From Leptodactylus fallax (Eukaryota; Chordata; Amphibia; Anura; Leptodactylidae), in contig CAMRHE010001093.1 of assembly GCA_947044405.1 (NCBI GenBank), forward strand, positions 16,001 through 80,000: 64,000 nucleotides of DNA, written 5' to 3'. A program made the position numbers and the translations under genes. Below, in pieces: positions 11,855-23,090 of the stretch; the stretch's first letter is position 1, and every line of letters starts with the position of its first letter. The notes beneath the pieces were generated by a model. It searched no databases. It was not told the DNA's origin and saw only the letters and a program-made list of their open reading frames with translations.

Positions 11855-13276
11855 ATGGAAATTATACAGTCGTTGTCTAAAAAGTGTAACTTAGAGTTTA
11901 AGTTTGTGTCTAGTGAAAGGTTACAGAATATATGGAAGAACTTGTATGCACAGTGTGCACAAGCAAATTCTATCATAGAAACTAAGAAATCATTGTGTGT
12001 TCTAAAAGAGAAAGAGAAGTTAAGGAATATTATGCATATGGTTAATGTATTTCATAATATTATTTCAGAGAAAGAAGTCTGCAATGTAATTTCTGTTACT
12101 ACACAAGAGACAGCTGTTCAAACAGATTCTCAGGAATCTCAGCACATTGACATGAAGTGTCACGTGGCTGTAATGGGCATAGATAGCTCATCACAGGCTA
12201 GTGAGCAAATGGAGCCTGTAATTACTCAGGATGACCATAGCACAGACGCAGATATGTCAGTATATAAGGAATTACAAATTAAAGAAACTAAGCTGAAAAT
12301 AAAGTTACAGAAACATTTGACCAATCTGAGTAAGGACATTCCCACATATGATGTAAATATCCATGTGTGTAGAAACTCAGAAATTTTTGAAAGTTATGCA
12401 GGTAAATATGATTTATCTACGGAGCAGAAAAATCTCTTGTTTAGAATTTGGCTTCCTGCAAATTTTGCAAGATGTCTATCAGCAAAGATGTCTTATGACA
12501 ATGAGTCAAATTAATGGTTACAGGACAGTGATGTAGACCGATTAAAGAAATTAATTTGGTGTACTACAGGTGACAGCATGCCAACATCTGAAATTCTGAA
12601 TGACATAAAGATTGGCAGAGCTGAATCTACATATTCAGTTATGTCTAGATTTGAGAGGACATATAAAGCTGTTGTTAGAAAAGTCAACTCTCAAACGATG
12701 GTGAGAACTTTTGTGAAGAAATTCAGATTTTTGGATCCGGTCACTCTTGCTATTGCATCAGATAAAAAGTCTTTATTTGAAGCTGCTAGTTTACTGGACA
12801 TGGCCAGAAGACATCAGAGACAGATGACAAATGTAAAACAAACAGGGACAAATCAAAGAATAAAACCACCTGAAAGAAATTTGTCAAATCAGATTACAGT
12901 GTCACCTATTTATAGAAAGAAAAGTGAGGAAATCTATAAGAAATGTAGGAAATTACACATTGTATATAAGCCATATGTCATGAAAGAAGTTCCATTCATA
13001 AAAATCCCATTATCAGTTGTAAATAAGCAAATGTCAAACTCTCAGCCAGTCAAAGCTATAGATAGAGTCAGTCACCTAGGAAAGAATGTACAAGATAGCG
13101 TTCCTGACAGAGTAACAGCTGTTCCCAAAATGTTAGACTGTCATAGCAACCCATCTTTGACATCTGATCTATTCCTTATCAGAAAAATGTCAGAAAGCTT
13201 AGAATATCTAAATGACAGAACATTACTCAACCTATTGGTGGATGTTATTGACAGAAGGGTCATGGGTCGAACTTAA
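11855..13276 (+). pseudogene. Gag-like protein with one in-frame stop
   Basis: Two open segments, 11855-12514 and 12578-13276, lie in the same frame, separated only by a TAA at 12512-12514 and 63 bases of open sequence; together about 470 codons. The first part is a charged, coil-prone matrix-like region. Around 12,400-12,800 the residues look like a retroviral capsid: LFRIWLPANFARCL before the stop, and IGRAESTYSVMSRFERTY after it, resembling a major homology region. No CCHC zinc knuckle is present. The C-terminal third is basic and poor in motifs. A GTAAGT splice-donor-like site lies at 11830-11835, just before the start codon. Retroviral capsid and matrix proteins build the particle and bind RNA; here the stop would yield only the N-terminal part unless it is read through, for which I see no signal. 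The retroelement gag assignment is by pattern only. Confidence 0.6.
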
Positions 13277-13364
13277 AAATATTGCTATATTAATGACTAT
13301 AATGTCTATTGGTATCATTTACTATTCAGGCTGTAGAAAGATCTTTTATATAAGGAGAAATTAA
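13212..13364 (+). CDS. Small ORF with one predicted membrane segment, overlapping gag-like ORF
   Basis: An ATG at 13212 opens 50 codons in the +1 frame relative to the gag-like ORF, overlapping its last 65 bases and ending at TAA 13362-13364. The middle is a continuous hydrophobic stretch (NIAILMTIMSIGIIYY) followed by a short basic tail with CRK and IRR, as in a single-pass membrane protein or the membrane anchor of an envelope protein. No upstream envelope sequence is visible. It may be a relic of an env 3' end brought next to gag by deletion, an accessory ORF, or chance. I do not recognise a family. Confidence 0.35.
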   Translation: MTEHYSTYWWMLLTEGSWVELKNIAILMTIMSIGIIYYSGCRKIFYIRRN

Positions 13365-15257
13365 AATGATCAGGTATAATTCAGATAGTTATGTGGTGAT
13401 GTTTATAAAATAGTCCTGATTATGATATTGATAGCAATGCTGTATGTATGAATCATATTATAATATATATATTTACATGAGTGTAAAGTAAAGGTAACTT
13501 GATCTTACTCTGTTAAATGGTGATATATATATTTTGCTCACATCCCACTCTAGATATAGAGAATGGGCAAAACAAAGTATATAATATGATCATATAGTAT
13601 TAGAAGTCAAAAAAGTAAACTTTTCCATTGGTTAAAATTGTTAGCATATCAATTTGATTTTTTGCTAAAATTTTATCTATTGTTTCTCCTTAGATATTAC
13701 ATATGTGAAAAAGCAACAGTTGAATCACTCATCAATTTTTCATTATAGGCCAATATATGCATGAGTTATCTAACAATTAATTTGATAAACAGATTAATAT
13801 GGTGTGACTAATAGCAATGCATATTTAAAGGAAAATAAGACATAACTTACAATTATGCATGTAGTTTTTCCTGTGTGTAAGTGCAAGCAATTCTGAAAGC
13901 ATCAGCAGTGTGACTTAGTGTGGTCAGTTGATTGACAAGGAACAAATGGTGACGTGATCCTGTTGGGTCCATTGTAAGTGTAGTGTAAGTGTCAATGTCA
14001 TGTATTTATGTTAACTGCAGTTCTGTGATGTTAGAGATAGGCTTAAGAAAAACCAGGATGCATCCAAGGAAAAAGTATAACACATCTGAAGACGTCTATA
14101 TTTATTTTTTGTCCTATGTGATCCATTATATTGAATGTACATTGGGAAATAGCAGATATATTTGAGATACATCAAAAGGAAACTCATATGTTCTTAAAGC
14201 TACAGAAGCACACACGAGGTTTGAGTGTAAGTGACAGCTGCTAAGAAATGTAAGACATGTACATCGTAGTTCATGAATATTTAGATAGTCAAAGAATTTT
14301 GACAAAGATAATACAGATAGCTTTCCAATATATTTGGTTAAAATGACAAAGGTTTATTGGGGTAATTTTATCAAGGAATGATAAATATATTATTCATAGT
14401 GTGTAAAGCTGGATATGATCTATAACAAGGATTGTCTCATTGTATCACTGGTTATGTAATCTTACAAAGGTACACATACACTTATATATATTAATCACCT
14501 ACAAACATTGGGAAAATATAATTGTTTTATATGTAAATGAGATAAGCTAATCCTCTTCATGAAAGGACAATTAATATTAAGATCAAAGAGAAGTTATATC
14601 AAGAGATATATACTTTGTTTATTTTGCAAACTTCTGATTATAGAATGTGACATATTTTGGAATATTTATGTTTTATAATACCTATTTCATATGTTGTTTA
14701 ATGTGTTTACATATATACAATCATTACACAAAAATATATACATTTAATTAGGTAAAGGATGTATAGTTTAAATTTGATTCTGAGCAGAGCCAAAAGTTGG
14801 TCACATTTTACAAGTGTCAGTTATACTATTCTCGGAGTGATGGTATTTAAAAGGTTAAAGGTCACAGTTTTATGTGAAGAGCCAGTTGTTAAAAAAGGAC
14901 AAAGCAACTGTAAGATGTGGGATTCATATATCTTTTGACTAAATGAATAAAGTTGAATATCGTGTTTTAAATAAAGAGCACAATAATATTTAGCAATGCT
15001 GAATATAAATGTATTTCTTTATTAAAAAGGATAGTAAAGTGATTGTACTTTAAAAAATATGATTAAGTATGATAACACATTCATATTGGAACATATTGAT
15101 GTTTATTATATTTATGCTAAGTTATGATCAAAGAATAAATATTGTGATTCTCTATAAAATGGTAATTAATAATGAGATCACATTATGTTTCAAATTATGT
15201 TGCAATTTGTCATCACAAGTGAACTAAGGTATATATATGTTGATATATATAGCGTAG

Positions 15258-15310
<53 letters not shown>

Positions 15311-16459
15311 TATTGTATCCAAAGGAGTATTGTGTGATCATTTGATAAAATATGAATATCAATAATTGTTATTATCATATTAATATTTGGCATATAAAGA
15401 TAATTATTATGAAATGATATGGTACACTGTGATATTATTATGGTAGTAAATCACCAAGTTTTGGGTGAGTATTAGGCATAGGGAAATTTATCTTCAATCA
15501 AGTCCAAGATTATGATAAAGTTTGATATCAAATATTAATAAAAGACTTTGACAGTTACAAGAAGAAAAAGATGTACAGAAAGAAACAACTTAAAGGTATG
15601 AAAGCTATACACGTAAGCTTATGCCAAGGACTGTGTTCATAATTTAACAGTTACTGATGAAAATTATTACTGGAGTTTGGAAACATTGATGATGATTGGA
15701 CTGAGTTATAAAGATTGTTCTTCATCAACATTCTTATGGAGTCCCATCAACTGCAAAACTTCAAGGAAAGTTGCTTGGTAAGCAAAAGGGTAATGGATAA
15801 CGAACCCTACTACATATATTCTTTATATGAGACTGTTAATATTAAATGAGCTGAAGTGAATAAGCAGCAGAAATGTGTGTCAAAATGAACACTTTGCAGT
15901 GCTGCCTCAGAAGTGTCAAAGTGCTCCACAACTGACAAGTGGTCAAGGTGAAGAAGAATGTCACTACAGTCTGTGTCTCCTGACAAGTTATCATAAGGAA
16001 TACATACTTAATATATGGACTGTGTTGCTATATCAATATCTTCATAATATGAACTTTATTGGACAATGTGATAATATCTGCACAACATGACGGAAATCTA
16101 TAAACTAAAGGACTTTAAGTTAACAAAGTCAAAACCTTCAACAACAACATTTGTGCTAAACCTTCTATTATGACAGAAGAAGATGACCAGAAGAAGATGA
16201 TGAAAGACGACTAGAAGTCTAGTTTAGTTAGTATATCAAATCATTTTCCTATTTGATCACGGTTTACCATAACATTTATTAATGTCATAATTTATTGCAA
16301 TTTGATTAAGTTATTGTTATATGGACAATTAATTTATTTATGAAAATTAAGTTCCAGTATTCAAAAAGAGGAAAGAAGATGTAGTCTAATGAATATTGTC
16401 TAATGAATATTGTCTAATGATATGTATCTTGAGGGTTCAAACAGATGTATATCACCCTC
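13365..16459. other. AT-rich internal region of LTR element, no pol found
   Basis: About 3.1 kb of AT-rich sequence with many in-frame stops in all frames. The longest frame is 71 codons (15875-16090), with no motif. A (TA)n microsatellite lies at about 15260-15306. A short tandem (taatgaatattgtc) occurs near 16388-16418. The polarity from gag to polypurine tract implies this is internal retroelement DNA, but its origin is unknown. Confidence 0.6.
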
Positions 16460-16471
16460 AAGAGGGGGAAA
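16460..16471 (+). other. Polypurine tract
   Basis: The purine run aagagggggaaa immediately precedes the tgttaaa start of the 3' LTR, the expected place for plus-strand priming in reverse transcription. Confidence 0.8.
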
Positions 16472-17050
16472 TGTTAAATATTATTAGAGTGCAATATTCC
16501 TGACCTTTTAGTGTTCAGTCTATTCTGCAGACAAAACTGTTGTATCTTATGGTGCATGGGTGTGGATAGGGTATACTATTCTAGTATTGTCCAAATACAG
16601 TAGTAGAAAGTATAAGGATGGTGGGAAACACCCCCTCTCATGGATATAAATGATTGACAGACACACATGTCTGGGGCTATGTCTCTGGCTCTGGGGGTCT
16701 CTCTCTTTCGGTGTCTCTTCCGACCTGTCTGACTTCCTCTGACACCTTGCAAGGATGGCAGAATTGTCCTACAGAAGACCAACACACATTGATGAATAAG
16801 CATGAGCCAAGATGTCTGCAAGAGAACCATCTTGAAGAAACCTAACTTCTCCTATGATGTAAGACTGACTGATATTTCTGTTATGCTGGAAGGTTTCCAT
16901 GTATCTGTTTTTCCATGAAGACTTCAATAAACCTCCATGTTTTTATAAGAAGCTGAGTCCTCCAATAATGTTACCTTATGGGTCAACACGTGAGTAAGGA
17001 TTTCATTCAATTGTAAAGACTATTTTACAATTAACGGACATTATTTTACA
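16472..17050 (+). repeat. 3' LTR
   Basis: 579 bp, beginning tg and ending ca. It contains a TATA-like tataaa at 16645-16650 and an AATAAA at 16926-16931, in the order U3 promoter, then R/U5 polyadenylation signal. Its last 56 bp match the 5' LTR remnant. The target-site duplication cannot be tested because the 5' LTR start is missing. Confidence 0.82.
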
Positions 17051-18344
17051 GTCATGTGAATAGAGTCTTATACAAAAATAGGGATTAAAATTGAAATTGT
17101 GCCAATAAAGTAAACTTTTTAAATTTCACTTCTGTTTTGATTTAATTCTTGTGAATTGCCTAAAGGGTTAAGCTTTCAGAACCTTCCTAATCGCTGTTTT
17201 ATAATAATCAAAATTTTTTGGATAAGCAAGAAGATTCCGAAATTATTGCTACATCAAGTGACTAGTTATGGAAGTGCCGCCGTAGCGCCCGCTATCAGGG
17301 TGTTGGCCCACCCAGCCCCCATTGCCATTACCTGTCGGATTATTCCAGTAGATAACAGCTGATTTTCACTTATCCATCCCTGCCATCACTGCTTCGGTCT
17401 CCAGGGGGCGCCTCACATTACGTCCTGACGCTGAACAACATCCAGATGTTACATCCTGAGGTTGCTCAATGTTGGGTCATAAAATGCTGTGAAAGGCTGA
17501 AGACGAAGCAGAAGAGGCCGTGAGGCAGGAGCGGGAATGGGAAGTGAATATCGGCCATTACCTACAGGAAAATCCAATAGTGGCCTAAAGTCACTGTATG
17601 GGATCAGTAAGGAGGGTAATTATTGTGTGGGGGCAGTAAAGAACTCAATATACTCTGTAAAAGGGATATTATAGTGTGTGGGGGCCAGTATAGGAGGAAA
17701 TATACTGCCCCATATAAGCCCCATAATGGTGTGTAATTTCTCATTTTTTGGTCGGGTGGAGTAAACAGAAGTTTGCTGTGGGGCCCAGCCTGGTCATAGA
17801 CCAGTCTCAATAGCTATAATGCCATGTAAAGCCTTCAGAAGGCTCCCGGCTGTCAATGACAAGATGGCTCCCACATTCTCACAGCACGGGAGCTGTCCTG
17901 CAACAATAAAGGTACGGGGCCATTTTATTTTTACTTTGGGAGGGGGTCTTGGCTTGCAGTGCCCTGGATCAGAGTGAGTGAAACCGCTGCAAAATCTACA
18001 ACAAAAAACACTTTGTTTCCACCACATGGGGCCTCAGCCTTAAGACTGGTTCTCCAGGCACCTAAATAGCAAACATGGCCATTCTCCTGATTCATCCTCC
18101 TGGTTTTTCCTGCCTTGGAAGTTTATCATGGATTCTGGTTTGTTTTCAGATTGTGGAGCGCTTATTTCTTAGGGTTAGGATTAAGGGAGATTAGTTTGTT
18201 TTTTTTTATCTTTGAAGTATACTGTGGGGGTCACTGAAGATAGACATGAAACTGTAGGGGAAACTCGGAGAGGGACATTATAATATAATATCTTAGGGGC
18301 CTCTGGGGGAACAGGTTAATATCTGAGGGGACACTGAGGGGGAG
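17051..18344. other. No gene recognised
   Basis: Low-copy-looking DNA. The stretch near 17620-17720 holds blurred gggggccagt and tattatagtgtgtgg motifs reminiscent of the 31-bp satellite at 33153. No exon or element end could be supported. Confidence 0.5.
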
Positions 18345-18480
18345 GGGAAGGGTAATGTGTGATGGGCCACTGAGGGGCATTATATTGTATGGGGCCACTA
18401 GGGATGCCTTAAACAGTGTGAGGTTCCCTAAGAGACATTATACTTTCTGGGGGCCACTAAGAGGGCATTATAAATTTGTG
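18345..18480 (+). repeat. Ancient, diverged units of the 31-bp satellite
   Basis: Phrases such as gggccactgaggggcattat and gggggccactaagagggcat are spaced like the unit of the 33153-33826 array and share its ggggccact...cattata frame, but with many changes. They are probably decayed relatives. Confidence 0.5.
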
Positions 18481-18587
18481 CATGTCGGATTTTCTAAGTG
18501 GTCATGATGGCGCGCCAACCTATGAAACCTATGCACTGAGCCCACCAATGTGTTTAAACAGCCCTGCCCACACAGTATTATTGGTAC

Positions 18588-18625
18588 ATTCACCTGCACA
18601 TTTATTACATTGTGGTCACATCAGC
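18588..18625 (+). repeat. Single diverged unit of the 42-bp satellite
   Basis: The phrase cacctgcacatttattac followed by ttgtggtcacatcag matches the unit tandemly repeated eight times at 39264-39588. Confidence 0.65.
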
Positions 18626-18639
18626 GCTCAAGACATGGC

Positions 18640-18926
18640 CATGCCCTTTAAAGATAAAATTGACAACATCCATCAGGAGATAATCCAATCTCCAAGCGGC
18701 ATCAGTCCCCTTCCCTCCCTCCTTCCCTCCCTTGCTCCTCATTGTGAACTCTCATTATTTGACCCAGTAACAGAAGAAGAAGTCTCCCAGCTCCTTTCTT
18801 CTTCTCGCCCCACTACTTGCACAAGTGACCCTATCCCGTCACACCACCTCCGGTCTCTGTCCCCTAATGTTACAACTCACCTTACTAAAATTTTAACCTC
18901 TCTCTTTCTTCTGGAATCTTCCTGTT
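18640..18926 (+). pseudogene. L2-like LINE reverse-transcriptase fragment
   Basis: The open frame ending near 18928 contains FSDK-like then HQEI, and VTEEEVSQLLSSSRPTTC followed by DPIPSHHLRSLSP. This is the conserved block at the start of the reverse-transcriptase domain in L2/CR1-group LINE ORF2 proteins. The endonuclease and RT catalytic motifs are absent. It stops exactly where an LTR-like sequence (tgttaggg) begins. Confidence 0.75.
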
Positions 18927-19160
18927 AGGGTCTTGCCAGACGTAGCAATACCCTCACACTACTGCAGGGGTCTGGGAGGAAGGACAGAGACAAGTGAGCC
19001 CTAATCTCACCCCAGCCACTGTCCCTTCCTATTGCCTCAGTTACCCTAAATGGTAAAAGGACAACCTGAAGACGAGCCCTATACTGGGTAAGTGACACAC
19101 AGAACACAGACAGAACAAACGACAAAAAGGGAGAGAGTACACCTCTTTTAAAAAAACCCA
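18926..19160 (+). mobile_element. Partial LTR related to the solo LTR at 28631
   Basis: It starts tgttagggtcttg and shares, with substitutions, an ordered series of motifs with 28631-29270: cagagacaagtgagccc, ccactgtccct, cctcagttaccctaaatgg and gtaaaaggacaac. It fades after about 19160, so it is truncated on the right. Confidence 0.65.
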
Positions 19161-19289
19161 AAGGGATCAAAAATCCAGATTTTTAAACCCCACATACTCA
19201 ATTATAAACACTTTATAAACTAATGTATAGAGTCCTAAAACAAAGTGTAACTTATTTATCTTCCTTTTTTAATAGAAAACAGGCTGCAA

Positions 19290-19660
19290 CATTCTCCCTA
19301 GTAACCCTCGAACTGACCTGTTACTATGGAACAGGTCAGTGCACATGCTGGGTCTCCTCAGACCCCAGAGTATAATAATCGGGGGCCCAGGGAAGGTGAT
19401 TAAAAATAACAAACAGTTATACTCACCTTGCCTTACCTTTCCTTGGCATCCTCGCTCCATCCTGTCGTCTTCAGCGTCTTCAGGCCCTTTTCCGACGTCT
19501 TCTGCTGAGGCCTGTGATTGGGCCTCAGCGGTCACATGGCGGTGCACTGACGTCATTACGCGGCCGCGCCCCATGTGACCGCTGGGGCCTAATCACAGGC
19601 CTCAGTCACAAGACGGAGGAGCGCCGGAGAGAACGCTGTGCCCAGGAGAGGTGAGAATAT
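19290..19660. repeat. Foldback interspersed repeat with 35-bp hairpin
   Basis: Arms at 19505-19538 (ctgaggcctgtgattgggcc at its start) and 19571-19605 are near-perfect reverse complements around a GC-rich loop holding gcggccgc. The left flank (cagaccccagagtataataa at about 19356) is mirrored in a second copy at 38833-39110, which supports a dispersed family. Confidence 0.65.
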
Positions 19661-21794
19661 GTGTTTATTATTTTCAGTCACCTCCCCTGGCCTGCAATAT
19701 GCCAGGGCCCCCTTCCAATAACAGTATGCATAGCGGTCGGGGAACCAGGCTTTCCCTGACCGCTATCATAGTGATCCGGGGCCCCGCCATCTCTAGCTGG
19801 CCACGGGCACCATACCCCGCCGAGCCCGGTCGTGGTCGCACCCCCTGTGACCGCGATCATTACGCCACTGGTCCGGGGCCCGATGACATGAAGACTAATA
19901 GTCGGGGTTCGGGGCCCATCGGTGTATTCACCGGTTCCCTTGTGGGCCAGTCCGACCCTGCTCGAGCCCCACACTGAGGTCCAGTCACTAAGCTAGCAAC
20001 TACTGATGTCCATAAACCACTTACTACGATTGGTTTAGTTTCACCCCAGAGTGTTCTCACACCACATCCTCATGAGATTCCACTTGCGCTTGTGCGCTTT
20101 ATGTATATGCAGTAATGGAGTCTAAGACTTCACTCACTTAAAATGCAATGAATATTGTGCATGGGCCTACTAGTGTCCTATAAAGTCTACAAATTGCTGT
20201 ATGGCGCATGCACTATGTCTACTCTGACATGCGCTGTAAGGACATCATCTCAAAGTCTGGATATATACCCAATACATCTGTGTGAAAATGCCAGATCGCG
20301 CATGCACTTTAGATCCATCATTCCAGAGTCAAAGTCTTAATATGTGCCTAACGCGCCTATGTAGGGCAATCATACGTGTGCTTCAGGTCTGCAATAACAG
20401 AGGCTAAATCCACCATTATTCATAATAGGGCATCCTATACACCACATATATCATTATATAGCTTTGTGAATATTAACTCTTCCTATTATCTCACTGAGAT
20501 CATAAATGTGTATAAACTATATTTAAAGTGATCACAAAAAAAGGAGCAAGAAAGGAGGCGTTCACCAAAGCATATCCTAAAAATAGGCTTTATTCAATGT
20601 GTCCAAGTAAAAACATCAGTGGGCGATGCAGGAGCGGGGATATGCATAGAAGGCCAGAAGGCAACCACCGTCTCGCGCCTACTTAATAGTACAGGTTAAT
20701 ATATGAAACTATCTAATTAAAGAAATCAGTTTTCTTCTCCACTTTTCGGACAGTTACTTTCTGCATATTAGTCTGTGAAGAGGGGAGGAGATTACAAAGG
20801 ACGCTCAGATAATCGCTGCTGTTACACGGCTATTCTTTAGTTTTTTAACACTGCTGGGTTGTAGATAATAGGCTGAGAGAGCTCCAAATTAGACAATAAT
20901 TCAGTTAACCAGACGGAAGGACAATCCTTCTCCACCCCTCCCTGCTCCATAGAGCTCTATGCGTGGGGCTGAATACGGATGGATATAATGTAAAGAAGCA
21001 GTGAGACTGAAGATAAGGAGCGTTAGAACAGCTTAATACGTGGAGAAGGAAATAGAAATCTTTAATAAGATCTATTACAAAGTTTCTCATTCCTCAGACC
21101 AAACTGACAATCATACGGCTCTGAAACGCGTTACCACAATTGTCTGATTTTTGCAACAATAAAAGAACTTTGAAATGTCTTTGGTGCTTTTGCATCTATT
21201 TTTTGCATTTTTTGCATATTGGCAACATTGTATCTTTTCCTGTAGACAATACCATCTCCACATCCACTATGATAAACCTTGGGAGGGAGAGCAGATATGT
21301 TTTCTGAGGGGGTAATCCACATCAATCTGCTTCTATAGGAAATTCTTTGGTCTTTTTAACGGACAAAGGAACAACTACCGACCCGGCAGCACCCTATAGA
21401 GACGTGTATGTAAAGCCTGTAAGTTGTGTCTATTACACAACAATATAAAGTAATCATCGACCCGCAAACGAGTATTCTTCATTTGTTATTTGTCTCTTGA
21501 TTCATTTAAGGTACCACACAAGGGAGCGACTCTCGTCATTTATTATTTTTTCCGCTATGGATAGATTCCAGGTAAGTATTAAAATGGATGCCCTATAATA
21601 ATTACATATCATTAAATGGGTAAATTCCAGGTAAGTATAAAAAGGTATGTCATATGCTAATTATGGAGGAAGGGGGAGGGGATATGCTGCTGAATAAATA
21701 ATTCTTATGTAACCATAGGTGGAATTCAATTGTAGATGCAACCACCATATTATTAATACTTATATATCATTAATGTTCTCAAGCAAGTTTATTT
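19661..21794. other. No gene recognised
   Basis: Overlapping short frames on both strands at 19650-20060 reflect GC-rich sequence and have no family signature. A small hairpin (catagcggtcggggaa against ttccctgaccgctat) lies near 19727-19768. The phrase ctgaaacgcgttacca near 21121 looks like interspersed-repeat sequence. A short tandem duplication (attccaggtaagtat) is near 21566-21640. Confidence 0.5.
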
Positions 21795-23090
21795 CAGAGC
21801 ACCATGGGATTAATATAATACTGGATAGAGAACCATGTGATTAATATAAAAATGTACAGCACCATGGGATTAATATAATAATGTAGAGCACCATGGGATT
21901 AATATAATAATGTAGAGCACCATGGGATTAATATAATAATGTAGAGCACCATGGAATTAATATAATAATGTAGAGCACCATGGGATTAATATAATAATGT
22001 AGAGCACCATGGAATTAATATAATAATGTACAGCACCATGGAATTAATATAATTATGTACAGCACCATGGGATTAATATAATAATGTACAGCACCATGGG
22101 ATTAATATAATAATGTACAGCACCATGGAATTAATATAATAATGTACAGCACCATGGGATTAATATAATAATGTACAGCACCATGGTATTAATATAATAA
22201 TGTACAGCACCATGGGATTAATATAATAATGTACAGCACCATGGGATTAATATAATAATGTACAGCACCATGGGATTAATATAATAATGAACAGAGCACC
22301 ATGGAATTAATATAATAATGTACAGCACCATGGGATTGATATAATAATGTACAGAACACCATGGGATTAATATAATAATGTACAGCACCATGGAATTAAT
22401 ATAATAATGTACAGAGCACCATGGGATTAATATAATAATGTACAGAGCACCATGGAATTAATATAATAATGTACAGAGCACCATGGGATTAATATAATAA
22501 TGTACAGAGCACCATGGGATTAATATAATAATGTAGAGCACCATGTGATTAATATAATAATGTAGAGCACCATGTGATTAATATAATAATGTAGAACACC
22601 ATGGGATTAATATAATAATGTACAGCACCATGGAATTAATATAATAATGTACAGCACCATGGGATTAATATAATAATGTACATCACCATGGAATAATATA
22701 ATAATGTACAGCACCATGGGACTAATATAATAATGTACAGCACCATGGGATTAATATAATAATGTAGAGCACCATGTGATTAATATAATAATATAGAGCA
22801 CCATGTGATTAATATAATAATGTACAGCACCATGGAATTACTATAATAATGTACAGAGCACCATGGGATTAATATAATAATGTACAGAGCACCATGGGAT
22901 TAATATAATAATGTACAACACCATGGTATTAATATAATAATGTGCAGACCTCAATGGAAATAATATAATATAATAATGTACAGAGCACCATGGGATTAAT
23001 ATAATAATATAGAGCGCCATGTGATTAATATAATAATGTAGAGCACCATGTGATTAATATAATAATGTACAGCACCATGGAATTAATATA
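21795..23090 (+). repeat. 29-31-bp minisatellite array, block 1
   Basis: Units contain gattaatataataatg followed by tacagcaccatgg or tacagagcaccatgg; the optional ag changes the length by two. Block 1 ends at the TA where the 23091 transposon is inserted, and block 2 resumes in register after it. Confidence 0.97.

Larger units (their letters stand above)
11432..17050 (+). mobile_element. LTR retroelement with gag-like ORF and no recognisable pol
   Basis: A 56-bp segment (11432-11487) is almost identical to the last 56 bp of a 579-bp sequence at 16472-17050. That sequence starts with tgttaaat, ends with tttaca, and is preceded by a polypurine tract, so it is a 3' LTR. The 5' LTR is cut down to its U5 end. 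The internal region of about 5 kb has a leader, a gag-like frame, a small ORF with a membrane segment and about 3 kb of AT-rich sequence. No protease, reverse transcriptase or integrase motif was found. It is either a non-autonomous gag-only family or a deletion derivative of an endogenous retrovirus. Confidence 0.75.

Noticed and set aside
18925..19170. 81-codon minus-strand frame
   Set aside because: Lies within the partial LTR and lacks motifs.
19651..20060. Overlapping ~100-codon frames on both strands
   Set aside because: GC-rich sequence with few stops; no motif and both strands equally open.
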